Source of the DNA: an uncultured Veillonellaceae bacterium
GTDB lineage: Bacteria; Bacillota; Negativicutes; Veillonellales; Dialisteraceae
Reading direction: 5' to 3'
DNA: 25,458 nt
NCBI GenBank assembly: GCA_958439155.1
Contig: CAUBUJ010000004.1
Span: forward strand, 1-25,458
Shown: positions 1-7,800 of the stretch, piece by piece
Layout: each line of letters opens with the position of its first letter
How positions within the stretch are numbered: position 1 is the first letter of the stretch
The notes under the pieces: generated by a model
What the model saw: the letters and a program-made list of their open reading frames with translations, nothing else
What the model was told of the DNA's origin: nothing
Database searches by the model: none
Position numbers and translations under genes: made by a program

Positions 1-1094
1 TCCAGGGCCTGCTGGGCCATTTCTATTTTCTGGCCGCCCTTTTCATACCGTTCCTGCCGGGCTCTTTCGAGACTCTCTTCATTCTTTTTCTTTTCTTCCG
101 CCAGCACAGAAAGCCTGGCAGAGCGATCGGCCTCTTCCCGTGTAAGTTCTTCCTTCATCCGGAGGAGATCTTCCATTTCCAGCGATGCCATCCACGGTTC
201 CAGCATGCTCCCCATGGCGTTGTACGCTTCTTTCTGCGCGTCCGCCGCAAGGTACGCCTCCCCGTCAGCGATGAGGGGCGTTAGAATTTCCTGTTCTTTC
301 TGCGCCCGCAGGATGGCATCGTGGGTCCGTTCCAGATCATGGAAAGATTTCAGCATCTGTTCGATCTTGTCCCGGATCTCATCCCGGTAGGACACGGCAT
401 CGAGCATGTTGTTCCGCACGAAATCCGTGATGCCGTCCACTTTTTTCATGGACACGATCTGCTGGAAGAGCTCCATGGCCTGGATCTGGGTAATGCCGAA
501 GAAAATGCGGAAGTAGGAAAAATAATCATTGAACGAATTAAATACTTTCACGCCGTTTTCTTTGGAAAGACTCTTCCGGAGCTCTGCCATAGAGGCGCGC
601 CCTTCCATGGAAAAATCCCCGCGGATCGACATGGCCCGCCGCGCCGCCACGTAGAAACGCTCCGGCACAGACGTATTCTGCTGGAACCAGAAAACCTGGG
701 CAAGCGTCACCGTGCTGTCGTCCGCTTCATCCCGGAACACTGCGAGAATTACAGAATACTCGTCTTTCTCACGGAGCGCCTTCGGCTCCTCGATGCCCTG
801 CTCTGTGACGCGCTTCGTGTAGTACCCCCGCACATAGGATGTGAGGGAACGCTCCCGGGCGGAGGAATCTGCCGCTTTGTTGTAGGTCACCTTCCGCGCC
901 GGCACGAGAAGCGTCAGGAGCGCGTCCACCATGGTGGATTTCCCGGTACCGATCTCCCCAGTAAGGAGCGTCGTGTCCCCATCCAGCACGAGCGGCCACA
1001 CCGCGCCGTCAAAAGTGCCCCAGTTATACACTTCCAGCCGGTAGAGGCGGAAACCGGGAGCCCGTTCCTGTGTCACCTCTTCAAAAAGATTCAC
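1..1094 (-). CDS. jetC: JetC, SMC/MukB-like ATPase of a type I Wadjet system (5' part only)
   Basis: The gene runs off the left edge; about 364 codons are present. The start is GTG at 1094-1092, sharing one base with the jetB stop (TAGTG) and preceded by a strong AAGGAGGA ribosome site. The N-terminus reads FRLYRLEVYNWGTF, typical of JetC, followed by a Walker A loop GEIGTGKST at residues 46-54. Further on, an FVRNNMLD segment is followed, from about residue 270, by charged heptad-like sequence that looks like the start of the long coiled coil. In known Wadjet systems JetC is the SMC-type motor that, with JetA and JetB, extrudes plasmid DNA so that the JetD nuclease can cut it. The signature motif, Walker B and jetD would lie beyond the window, so completeness cannot be judged. 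Assignment rests on the motif plus the jetA-jetB order. Confidence 0.88.
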   Translation of the reverse strand, partial: MNLFEEVTQERAPGFRLYRLEVYNWGTFDGAVWPLVLDGDTTLLTGEIGTGKSTMVDALLTLLVPARKVTYNKAADSSARERSLTSYVRGYYTKRVTEQGIEEPKALREKDEYSVILAVFRDEADDSTVTLAQVFWFQQNTSVPERFYVAARRAMSIRGDFSMEGRASMAELRKSLSKENGVKVFNSFNDYFSYFRIFFGITQIQAMELFQQIVSMKKVDGITDFVRNNMLDAVSYRDEIRDKIEQMLKSFHDLERTHDAILRAQKEQEILTPLIADGEAYLAADAQKEAYNAMGSMLEPWMASLEMEDLLRMKEELTREEADRSARLSVLAEEKKKNEESLERARQERYEKGGQKIEMAQQAL

Positions 1095-1702
1095 TACGAT
1101 TCCTCCTTTCCGCTGTCTTTCTCCGCCATCTGCGCTTCATAACGGGCGAGCTCCCTGTTGAAATCGGCGAGCCATTCCGCGTTGATGAAGCTTTTCAAAA
1201 GGGGCTTCACCTCGTAAGTTTCCTCCACTGACCCTGCCACCGGTTCCAGAAATTTCATGTCCACCGCTTTCTGGATGAGCGTATGGACCCGGTTTTCAAA
1301 TTTCACCTCGTCAGTCACTTTCGGGTTCAGCTGGCGCATCACGTCCAGGAGCCGGTCCTTCGTCACGGTCAGGTAGGAATCCCCGCTTTCTTCATCATAG
1401 GCATTGCTCTCGCTCACAAGCTGCGCCAGGAAGTAACTCATATCAAAAGGCAGCGCCCGCCGGGACATGAGACGCCGGAGCCCTTCCTCCCGTCCGCCTG
1501 TCTCAGGAATGACCTGCTTCAAATAGGCGTAGCCGTAGCGCTCATCCACGATCAGATGAAGGCCGATGCGGCGCACATAGTCTTCAATCGCCGCGGAGCG
1601 GGCCGTGACCTCTGCCCACAGGCTGCCTTTGGCGCCGCGCACGACCACACCCTGGAGCAGGCTGATCACCGCGTTGGCAAATCCCAATTCATCCTTCGTC
1701 AT
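1094..1702 (-). CDS. jetB: JetB, Wadjet accessory subunit (DUF4194)
   Basis: 202 residues, the usual size for DUF4194 proteins. It carries family-like stretches such as YFLAQLVSESNAYDEES near residues 90-105 and a winged-helix-like middle (KDRLLDVMRQLNPKVTDEVKFENR). JetB is the kleisin-associated (KITE-like) subunit that bridges JetA and the JetC ATPase in Wadjet. The ATG overlaps the jetA stop as ATGA, and its own stop overlaps the jetC GTG, so the three genes are probably translationally coupled. No frameshift or truncation is visible. The function is taken from the family and gene order, not from a catalytic motif, because the protein has none. Confidence 0.85.
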   Translation of the reverse strand: MTKDELGFANAVISLLQGVVVRGAKGSLWAEVTARSAAIEDYVRRIGLHLIVDERYGYAYLKQVIPETGGREEGLRRLMSRRALPFDMSYFLAQLVSESNAYDEESGDSYLTVTKDRLLDVMRQLNPKVTDEVKFENRVHTLIQKAVDMKFLEPVAGSVEETYEVKPLLKSFINAEWLADFNRELARYEAQMAEKDSGKEES

Positions 1703-3168
1703 TTTGCATTCCTTTTTTTAGAAAATAAAACCCGTTCCATCTCGGTGCATACAGGCCGCCCCGAAAGGCTCGCGTAGGGGATCCGGTCGATCGCCCCCGT
1801 TCGCTCCACTTTGAACTTCTTCCCCAGTTCCAGGTAGGACAAAAGCTCGAGGAGGCCATACCGCAGCGGATAGCGGGCGGTCACTTCCGCAAGGGACACC
1901 GGACTTTTCTCCGCGAGCATCGCCTCCACGCGCCGTGCCAGTTCCTCTTTCTTCACATAGATCTGATGGAAGAGAGCCCCGCTTTCACCATGATGGGTCC
2001 CCTCTGTCAGAGGCGGCGCGGCGAGCCGTATCTCCGCCGGCGGCATGGTGAGCGGCGTATCCATAGGAAGGTCCACATCGGCCGCCCCCTCATCGAGCGT
2101 CATAAAGGCCTCCCTCTTAGGGATGTGCCCGCGAAGAGCGGCGGCTTTCTCCTGGATGTCCCGGATCAGACAGTAAATATTCCGCTTCTCCTCCAGATGC
2201 TTCTCATTGACATACCACGAAATCTGGGCGGTGATTTTATCTGCCGTCTCCTGCACATCTTCCGCCCCGCTTGTCCAGGCGTACTTGATGTGGCGGATAT
2301 CGGACGCCTTCGCCATCTGGGACAAATTCCCCAGAAGAAGCACCTTCCGCACGGTCTCGTCAAAATCGCGGTCGCTCTCATCAGACTGCATGAGATAATT
2401 GAAAAAAGCGGTGAAACTCTTCCCCTGCTCCGACTCTTCCACCATCTTCTGGTTGTCCAGACAGAGGTCAATGAGCTTCCCTTTTCCTTCATCCCATTCA
2501 TTCACTTCTTTCCGGAACTGCTCATACATTTCCTGGAACCGGTCTTTGACGGCACGGAAATCAGAGAGGATGCTCTCGCCGATATCCATGGCATTTAAGA
2601 AACGCTCCTTGATCTGCACATCGGTCAATACCTGCACGGTGCCGCCCTGGCGGAGCGTTTTCAGCTCCTCATTGATTTCCTTCTTCTGCGCCTCCAGAAA
2701 AGCGATGCGCGCTTCCCTGTCCGGATTGGCATCATGCTCGATCTCGTGGAGGAGATGAAAAAACAGGTGGAGCCGCGACTCAGTGCCGATGAATTTCCGC
2801 TCCCTGAGGCTCCAGAGCCACTCTACCGCTTTCTGGGCAGAAGCGGTCAGATCATAGCAGATCATGCGGTCCCTCGTAAAACGGCGGAGCCACTGGTGGT
2901 CATCATTGGCCCATACCTTCAAACGCTCCTGGGCCTCCCCTTCGAGATTCTCCTCTTCCCGCTTGTCCGCACCGCCGTACTGGTAGAGAAAAGCCTGCAG
3001 ATCATGAAGCACCGCTTCCTCCGGAATATTCCGCCGGTTCTCCGCGATAAATTCCTGATAAAAAAAGGCGCAGCAAAAGGGCGCGTCGTCCGCCGCAAGA
3101 AGACGCCACGCCGCATTGGCCTGCCGGAGAGAACGGAGGGCATCCGCCTCCATAAACGCCTTATCCAT
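1699..3168 (-). CDS. jetA: JetA, Wadjet kleisin-like subunit (DUF3375)
   Basis: About 489 residues from the chosen start, matching the usual DUF3375 length. The N-terminus SLRQANAAWRLLAADDAPF resembles the family's typical opening, in which a Ser-Leu-Arg segment is followed by an Ala-Trp-Arg-Leu-Leu motif. The middle (about 160-330) is charged and helical, and the end is winged-helix-like. In Wadjet, JetA acts as the kleisin that closes the JetC ring. The start at 3168 (MDKAF) is preferred over one seven codons upstream because GGGAAAGG sits six bases before it. The upstream phosphatase stop TAA lies inside the first codons of jetA (ATGGATAA), so both are on one transcript. Codon use does not stand out from neighbouring genes, so no recent transfer is evident by eye. 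Confidence 0.87.
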   Translation of the reverse strand: MDKAFMEADALRSLRQANAAWRLLAADDAPFCCAFFYQEFIAENRRNIPEEAVLHDLQAFLYQYGGADKREEENLEGEAQERLKVWANDDHQWLRRFTRDRMICYDLTASAQKAVEWLWSLRERKFIGTESRLHLFFHLLHEIEHDANPDREARIAFLEAQKKEINEELKTLRQGGTVQVLTDVQIKERFLNAMDIGESILSDFRAVKDRFQEMYEQFRKEVNEWDEGKGKLIDLCLDNQKMVEESEQGKSFTAFFNYLMQSDESDRDFDETVRKVLLLGNLSQMAKASDIRHIKYAWTSGAEDVQETADKITAQISWYVNEKHLEEKRNIYCLIRDIQEKAAALRGHIPKREAFMTLDEGAADVDLPMDTPLTMPPAEIRLAAPPLTEGTHHGESGALFHQIYVKKEELARRVEAMLAEKSPVSLAEVTARYPLRYGLLELLSYLELGKKFKVERTGAIDRIPYASLSGRPVCTEMERVLFSKKRNAK

Positions 3169-3838
3169 GGCGCGCCTTTCCCGCCGCACCGCCTGTCAAA
3201 AAAGCGGCAAGCTCCTCCATGGTCTCCGCTATGACCGACGCTCCATGTTCTATGAGAAAGGGCTTCGTCCGGAATCCCCAGTCCACAGAAATACAAGGAA
3301 TTCCCGCATGTTCCGCGGTCTCTATATCCACTTCCGAGTCCCCCACATAGACCGTGCTCTCTTTCTCCGCGCCGAGGGCTTCCATCACGGAAAATACCGA
3401 ATCCGGCCAGGGCTTCCGCCGGATTCCTTCCCTTTCCCCTACGGCCCCGTCAAAGAGCCCCGGGAAAAAGCGCTCCCTCAGTTCCTGCACCGCATAATCC
3501 GCTTTATTGGAGACCACCGCGGTATGAATTCCTCCGTCACGAAGCATTTGAAGAAGACTGGTGATCCCTTCATAAGGGCGGGTATGATCCATGCAGTGCA
3601 GGCGGTAATGCTTGTGGAAATTCTGGAACACTTCTTCCACTTTCTCTGCGGGCGTCCCTTGCGGCACGGCCCGTTCCGCGAGGAGATGATTCCCATTTCC
3701 TACAAAGCGCCGCACCTCCGCGAGGGAACGGGGCGGAAATCCCCCCTGCGCCAGCGCCCAGTTGATGCTCTCCTTCATATCTGCGAGCGTATCGAGAATG
3801 GTGCCGTCCATATCAAAAATAACCGTGTTATACTTCAT
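3161..3838 (-). CDS. HAD-superfamily phosphatase, phosphoglycolate phosphatase-like
   Basis: 225 residues from the chosen start. HAD motif I is FDMDGT at residues 8-13, with D9 as nucleophile and D11 as acid/base. Motif II is VVSNK and motif IV is VYVGDSEVDIETA, a classic Gph/PGMB-type HAD with a helical cap of about 70 residues. It likely hydrolyses a small phosphorylated metabolite such as 2-phosphoglycolate; the exact substrate cannot be read from sequence. An open frame continues 41 codons upstream, but the ATG at 3838 is chosen because GGGGGA precedes it by a proper distance and the protein then begins right at the HAD core. It is first in an apparent operon with jetA-jetB-jetC. A role in Wadjet defence is not implied by the family. 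Confidence 0.88.
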   Translation of the reverse strand: MKYNTVIFDMDGTILDTLADMKESINWALAQGGFPPRSLAEVRRFVGNGNHLLAERAVPQGTPAEKVEEVFQNFHKHYRLHCMDHTRPYEGITSLLQMLRDGGIHTAVVSNKADYAVQELRERFFPGLFDGAVGEREGIRRKPWPDSVFSVMEALGAEKESTVYVGDSEVDIETAEHAGIPCISVDWGFRTKPFLIEHGASVIAETMEELAAFLTGGAAGKARHG

Positions 3839-3873
3839 GCTGTCCCCCATTCCGTATGATGAATCTTTTTTAT

Positions 3874-3882
3874 ATTGTAGCA
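3874..3882 (-). promoter_or_regulatory. Extended -10 promoter before the HAD-jet operon
   Basis: On the minus strand the bases read TGCTACAAT, an extended -10 element (TGn + TACAAT), about 36 bases before the phosphatase start. No good -35 is seen 17 bases upstream, which is common with extended -10 promoters. It is the only promoter-like site seen in front of the HAD-jetABC cluster. Confidence 0.5.
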
Positions 3883-3925
3883 TAGAATAACCATCGTCTC
3901 TCCCGCCGCAAAAGAAATTCCATGA

Positions 3926-3957
3926 AAAAACAAAAACTGCCCCTTTCGTGGAGCAGT
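3926..3957 (-). terminator. Rho-independent terminator of the small secreted-peptide gene
   Basis: The minus strand reads CTGCTCC-ACGAAA-GGGGCAG followed by TTTTTGTTTTTT: a 7-bp stem with one G-U pair, a 6-base loop and a long U tract. It lies about 35 bases after the stop of the 74-residue gene and upstream of the HAD operon promoter, so it separates the two transcripts. Confidence 0.8.
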
Positions 3958-3991
3958 CCATTTTCCAGACATTTTATTTTAAAAGAAATTC

Positions 3992-4216
3992 CTATACACC
4001 TGCCTTGTCCAGGGCAAGACCGGCGATGGCTGCCCTTCCGGACACGGCGATACAGGCGCCGCTGCCAAGAGGAATTTTCCGTTCCGCCACGGCCTCCCTA
4101 TTCCAGGTCAGCACCGGCAGAGGCAGTGCGGGCCGCTTCTGCCCGGCGCCTCCCACTCCGGGAAGCGACAAAACAAACACAGCGAGCCATAAAAAATGCA
4201 GTTCCATCCGGTTCAT
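3992..4216 (-). CDS. Small secreted or membrane-anchored hypothetical protein (74 aa)
   Basis: I do not recognise this protein. It is supported by context: an AGGAGG ribosome site seven bases before the ATG, a consensus promoter upstream (4293-4321) and an intrinsic terminator downstream (3926-3957). Residues 1-24 look like a signal peptide (MNRMELHFLWLAVFVLSLPG, then VGGA), with possible cleavage after VGGA. That would leave about 50 residues with a basic stretch and a glycine/alanine-rich hydrophobic end. An open frame continues 36 codons further upstream, but it reads through the leader hairpin and has no ribosome site. It could instead be a fortuitous frame on a non-coding transcript. Confidence 0.5.
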   Translation of the reverse strand: MNRMELHFLWLAVFVLSLPGVGGAGQKRPALPLPVLTWNREAVAERKIPLGSGACIAVSGRAAIAGLALDKAGV

Positions 4217-4237
4217 AGCGCCGCCTCCTGCCTGTAC

Positions 4238-4272
4238 AAAAAGGCGCCGCTTCCACGGGGAAACAGCGCCTT
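4238..4272 (-). terminator. Terminator-like leader hairpin (possible attenuator)
   Basis: Minus strand: AAGGCGC pairs with GCGCCTT (4266-4272 with 4241-4247), and the inner arms TGTTTCC/GGAAGCG pair with G-U wobbles around a CCGT loop, giving about 14 bp, followed by five Us. It lies between the promoter (-10 at 4293) and the AGGAGG site of the 74-residue gene, so it either attenuates that gene or ends a short RNA of about 50 nt. Confidence 0.55.
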
Positions 4273-4292
4273 CGCTACTTTTGATTTTCTCC

Positions 4293-4321
4293 AGTATAAA
4301 ATGACCCCCATCCGGCGTCAA
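4293..4321 (-). promoter_or_regulatory. Sigma-70-type promoter of the small secreted-peptide gene
   Basis: Minus strand TTGACG (4316-4321), a 17-base spacer, then TATACT (4293-4298). This close match to the housekeeping consensus predicts a start near 4286 and a leader of about 70 nt containing the hairpin at 4241-4272. Confidence 0.75.
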
Positions 4322-4383
4322 CATAGCAATTGCCTATGCCCGCGATAGACAAACCGCCAGTCCCGCCTCCGGACGGGGCGCGC

Positions 4384-4420
4384 AAAAAAGCCGCAGGCAC
4401 CGATGTGATGTCTGCGGCTT
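4384..4420 (-). terminator. Rho-independent terminator of ssrA
   Basis: Minus strand AAGCCGCAG and CTGCGGCTT form a 9-bp perfect stem with a loop of about 17 bases, followed directly by a run of Ts. It lies just past the CCA end of tmRNA. Confidence 0.85.
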
Positions 4421-4428
4421 GGAAGCTC

Positions 4429-4772
4429 TGGTGGAGACGAGGGGAGTCGAACCCCTGTCCAAAAAGTCTGCCCCATAAGCTTCTCCGGGCGCAGTTCCTG
4501 ATTTAAGTTGTCAGTGAAGTATCGTTCAGGAACAAACTGCCTTCACCCATCCTGGTTAGGGTTCCCGCTGAGTTACCAGGCGTCGCTCATTGGTATCCTG
4601 CTGGTTGGTGTCTGTCAAAAGCCGCAGGAAGGCTTATGAGAGACATGGCAGATCAAGCTGCCAGAGCAAAATCACGTTTTGCGTTTAGTTTTTTCCACCG
4701 TTTAACGGGGTAGATGGAATCCCGGCCCGCTTCTTATGATACAGGAACTCCTGTCGAAACCGGTGCGTCCCC
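4429..4772 (-). ncRNA. ssrA: tmRNA (transfer-messenger RNA)
   Basis: This is a one-piece tmRNA of 344 nt that rescues stalled ribosomes and tags unfinished proteins for proteolysis. The 5' end GGGGACG pairs with CGTCTCC next to the encoded ACCA end, with a G-U pair at the third position, the alanyl-tRNA synthetase identity element. The conserved 5' GGTTTCGACAGG and the T-arm AGGGGTTCGACTCCCCT are present. The tag reading frame is at 4653-4682: GCA AAA CGT GAT TTT GCT CTG GCA GCT TGA, giving AKRDFALAA after the tRNA-borne alanine, with the expected ALAA degradation end. Its own promoter and terminator flank it. Exact ends are inferred from acceptor-stem pairing. Confidence 0.95.
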
Positions 4773-4785
4773 GTGCGTACCATAT

Positions 4786-4814
4786 ATTTTACAAGATTTC
4801 CCTTTGGCTGTCAA
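4786..4814 (-). promoter_or_regulatory. Promoter of ssrA
   Basis: Minus strand TTGACA (4809-4814), a 17-base spacer, then TAAAAT (4786-4791), about 14 bases before the mature tmRNA 5' end. The -35 box contains the TGA stop codon of polC, so the promoter begins inside the coding end of the upstream gene. Confidence 0.85.
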
Positions 4815-7800
4815 AAGCTGAAGAGGCTGATCTGTTCTTCTTCCGGCAGCCCCTTCAGAATGCCCATATTTTCCATGGTCTCCACCAGGGTCTGGCTCAC
4901 TTTCGCCCGTTTCCGCAAATCTTCCTTCGAGGTGAAAGGCCCTTTCTCTCTGGCCTGGACGATCAGTTTCGCCACCTGGTTTCCCAGAGCGGGGATGCAG
5001 TTGAAAGGCGGAAGGATCTTGCCGTCCACCATTTTGAATTCAGTCGCGCTGGACTGGGCCAGGGAAATCGGGAGGAACTCAAAGCCGCGGAGGTACATTT
5101 CTGCTGCCACTTCAGTGACGACAGCGTTTTTCTTTTCCACGTCGCTCACATTGTCCATGGAGCTGACCCGGGCCAGTTCCGCTTTCTGCGCGTCCAGCCC
5201 TTTCAGGATGACCGGCGCGTCAAACTTTCCTTCCGCCCGGATGGTGAAGTACGACGCATAGAAAGCAAGGGGCTGGTACACTTTGAACCAGGCGATGCGG
5301 AAAGCCATCATCACGTAGGCCACTGCGTGGGCCCGGGGGAAGAGGTAGGAAATTTTCTTGCACGAATCGATGAACCATTCCGGCACTTTCGCTTTCCGGA
5401 TCGCTTCTTCATTGTGGGAGAGATTCCCTTTCTTATCCGCTTTTTCCAGGCCCTTTCCTTTCCGCACATTTTCCATGGTCTTGAAGGAAATGAGAGCGTC
5501 CACGCCGTGCTCGATGAGGTAGTTCATCACGTCGTCACGGGTGGAAATCGCTTCTTCCAGTTTGACCGTGCCGCTCTTGATGAGATCCTGGGCATTCCCC
5601 ACCCACACGTTGGTGCCGTGGGAAAAGCCGGAAATGCGCACCAGCTCGGAGAAATTTTTCGGTTTCGTGTCTTCCAGCATTTTCCGGACGAAAAGGGTGC
5701 CGTACTCCGGAAGCCCCAGAGATCCGACGGTATTGCCCTTGTTTCCTATGATCTTTCCCAATTCTTCCGGGGTGTATCCAAGCGCTTCTGTCGACCCGAA
5801 AATGGAAATGGTCTTCTTGTCGTCAAAAGGAATGTGCAGCGGATCAATGCCGGTGATGTCCTGGAGCATGCGGATGACTTTCGGATCGTCGTGGCCGAGA
5901 ATGTCCAGCTTCAGCATGCGGCCGGAAATGGAATGGTAGTCAAAATGGGTGGTAATCGTGCCGGGGATGCGGTTGCCGTCTTCGTCTTTTTCATATTTCT
6001 TGTCCGCCGAGTACTGGAGGGGCGTGAAATTGTGGATGTCCATATCCCGCGGGCAGACCATGATCCCTGCCGGGTGCTGTCCCGTATTGGTCTTCACGCC
6101 GATCACGCCGCCGGCGATTTTTTCGAGGTAAATATCATTGCACTGGAGACCCCGCACTTCAGCGTACCGTTTGGCCACGCCGTAAGCGTTCTTCTCCTGC
6201 AGGCCGGAAATGGTACCGGCGCGGAATACATTGTCCCGTCCGAAAAGTTCTTCCGTGTATTTATGGGCCACGCTCTGGTCATCGCCGGAGGAGAAATTGA
6301 GGTCAATATCCGGTACTTTGTCCCCGTCGAAACCGAGGAAAACCGCAAACGGAATGTTATGGCCGTTTTTCTGGAGAGGCGTCCCGCACTTCGGGCATTT
6401 CTTGTCTTCCAGATCGAAACCGCCGCCGACGGAGCCGTCTGTATAGAAATGGCACCAGTGGCAGTGAGGGCAGATGTAATGGGGCGGGAGAGGATTCACC
6501 TCGGTAATGCCCGACATGGTCGCTACAAAGGAGGAGCCCACCGAGCCCCGGGAGCCTACCAGGTAGCCCCGGTCATTGGAGTGTTTCACCAGCTTGTGGG
6601 CGATGTAGTAGAGCACGCCGTAGCCGTGCTTGATAATCGGCGTCAGTTCCTGCTTGAGCCGCGCTTCCACCAGCTCCGGCAGGGGATCGCCGTAAATGGC
6701 ATGGGCATTGTCGTAGCACATTTTCACGAGAGCTTCGTCGGCGCCGGAAATTTTCGGGTTGTACGATTTCCACTCTTCCGCAAGGGGTTCGATCCAGTCG
6801 CATTGGGCGGCGATGTTCCGCGTATTGGTGATGACGATTTCTTTCGCCTTTTCCGGCGGAAGGTAACTGAATTCGTCCAGCATTTCCTGGGTGGTCCGGA
6901 TGTACACCGGCGGATGGGATTCTTCTTTCCCCGGCTTGTCCCACTTGGAGAGGAGAATGTCCCGGTTGATCTGGTCTTCGGCGAAGAGGAAATGGGCGTC
7001 AGAGGTGGCGCAGCAGGGCATGCCTGCCTTGTCAGCGATATCGATAACACGGCGGTTCAGGTCCTGCAGGTCTTTCTCCGTATTGATGCCAGCATACTTG
7101 TCGTCGCCCATGAGGAAGGCGTTGTTTCCGAGGGGCTGCACTTCGAGATAATCATAGAAGGAAGCGATTTTCAGCAGTTCTTCATCGCTCTTCCCTGCAA
7201 GGACTGCGCGGAAAAATTCGCCCATCACGCAGGCTGACCCATAGAGCAGTCCTTCATGGAGTTCTTTCAGAAGCGCCTTCGGCAGAAGAGGGCGTTTCTT
7301 ATAATATTTGAGGCACGAAAAGGTGACGAGACGGTACAGATTGTGGAGCCCTGTCATATTTTTCGCGAGGATAATGATATGGCTGTACTTCTGCCGGTCC
7401 GTGTCAATGTTCTCCGGTATGTTTTCGATCATGTACCCTTCCATGCCGTAGATCACTTTTTCATTGTATTTTTTCGCGTAGTCCTGAATTTTGGGAAATG
7501 CTTGGATGACGCCGTGATCGGTGACGGCGATGGCCGGCGCTTTCCATTCTGCCGCGGTTTTGATCGCTTTTTCCGCGTCGATGAGCCCGTCCAGACTCAT
7601 CTTGGTGTGCAGATGCAGTTCTACCCGCACTTCTTCCGCCTTGTCTTCATGGACCGCCGCATGGACTTCCCCCTGTTCCATCTGGCTGATATTCATGGTG
7701 AGGGCGCCGCTGTACTTGTCGAGACGCACATTGCCCCGGATCTTGAGAGGCATCCCTGTTTTCAGGTACTTGTCCAGAAGGGCCGCGTCCCCGTCGGAGT

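Noticed and set aside
4736..7237. A long open frame (833 codons) on the plus strand
   Set aside because: It lies opposite polC, has no ribosome site, and its translation is His/Phe/Arg rich without family resemblance; it is an antisense shadow.
7380..7440. A frameshift or deletion artefact removing the PolC exonuclease domain
   Set aside because: The frame is continuous across the junction, with conserved PHP sequence on both sides in one frame; it reads as a genuine domain absence.
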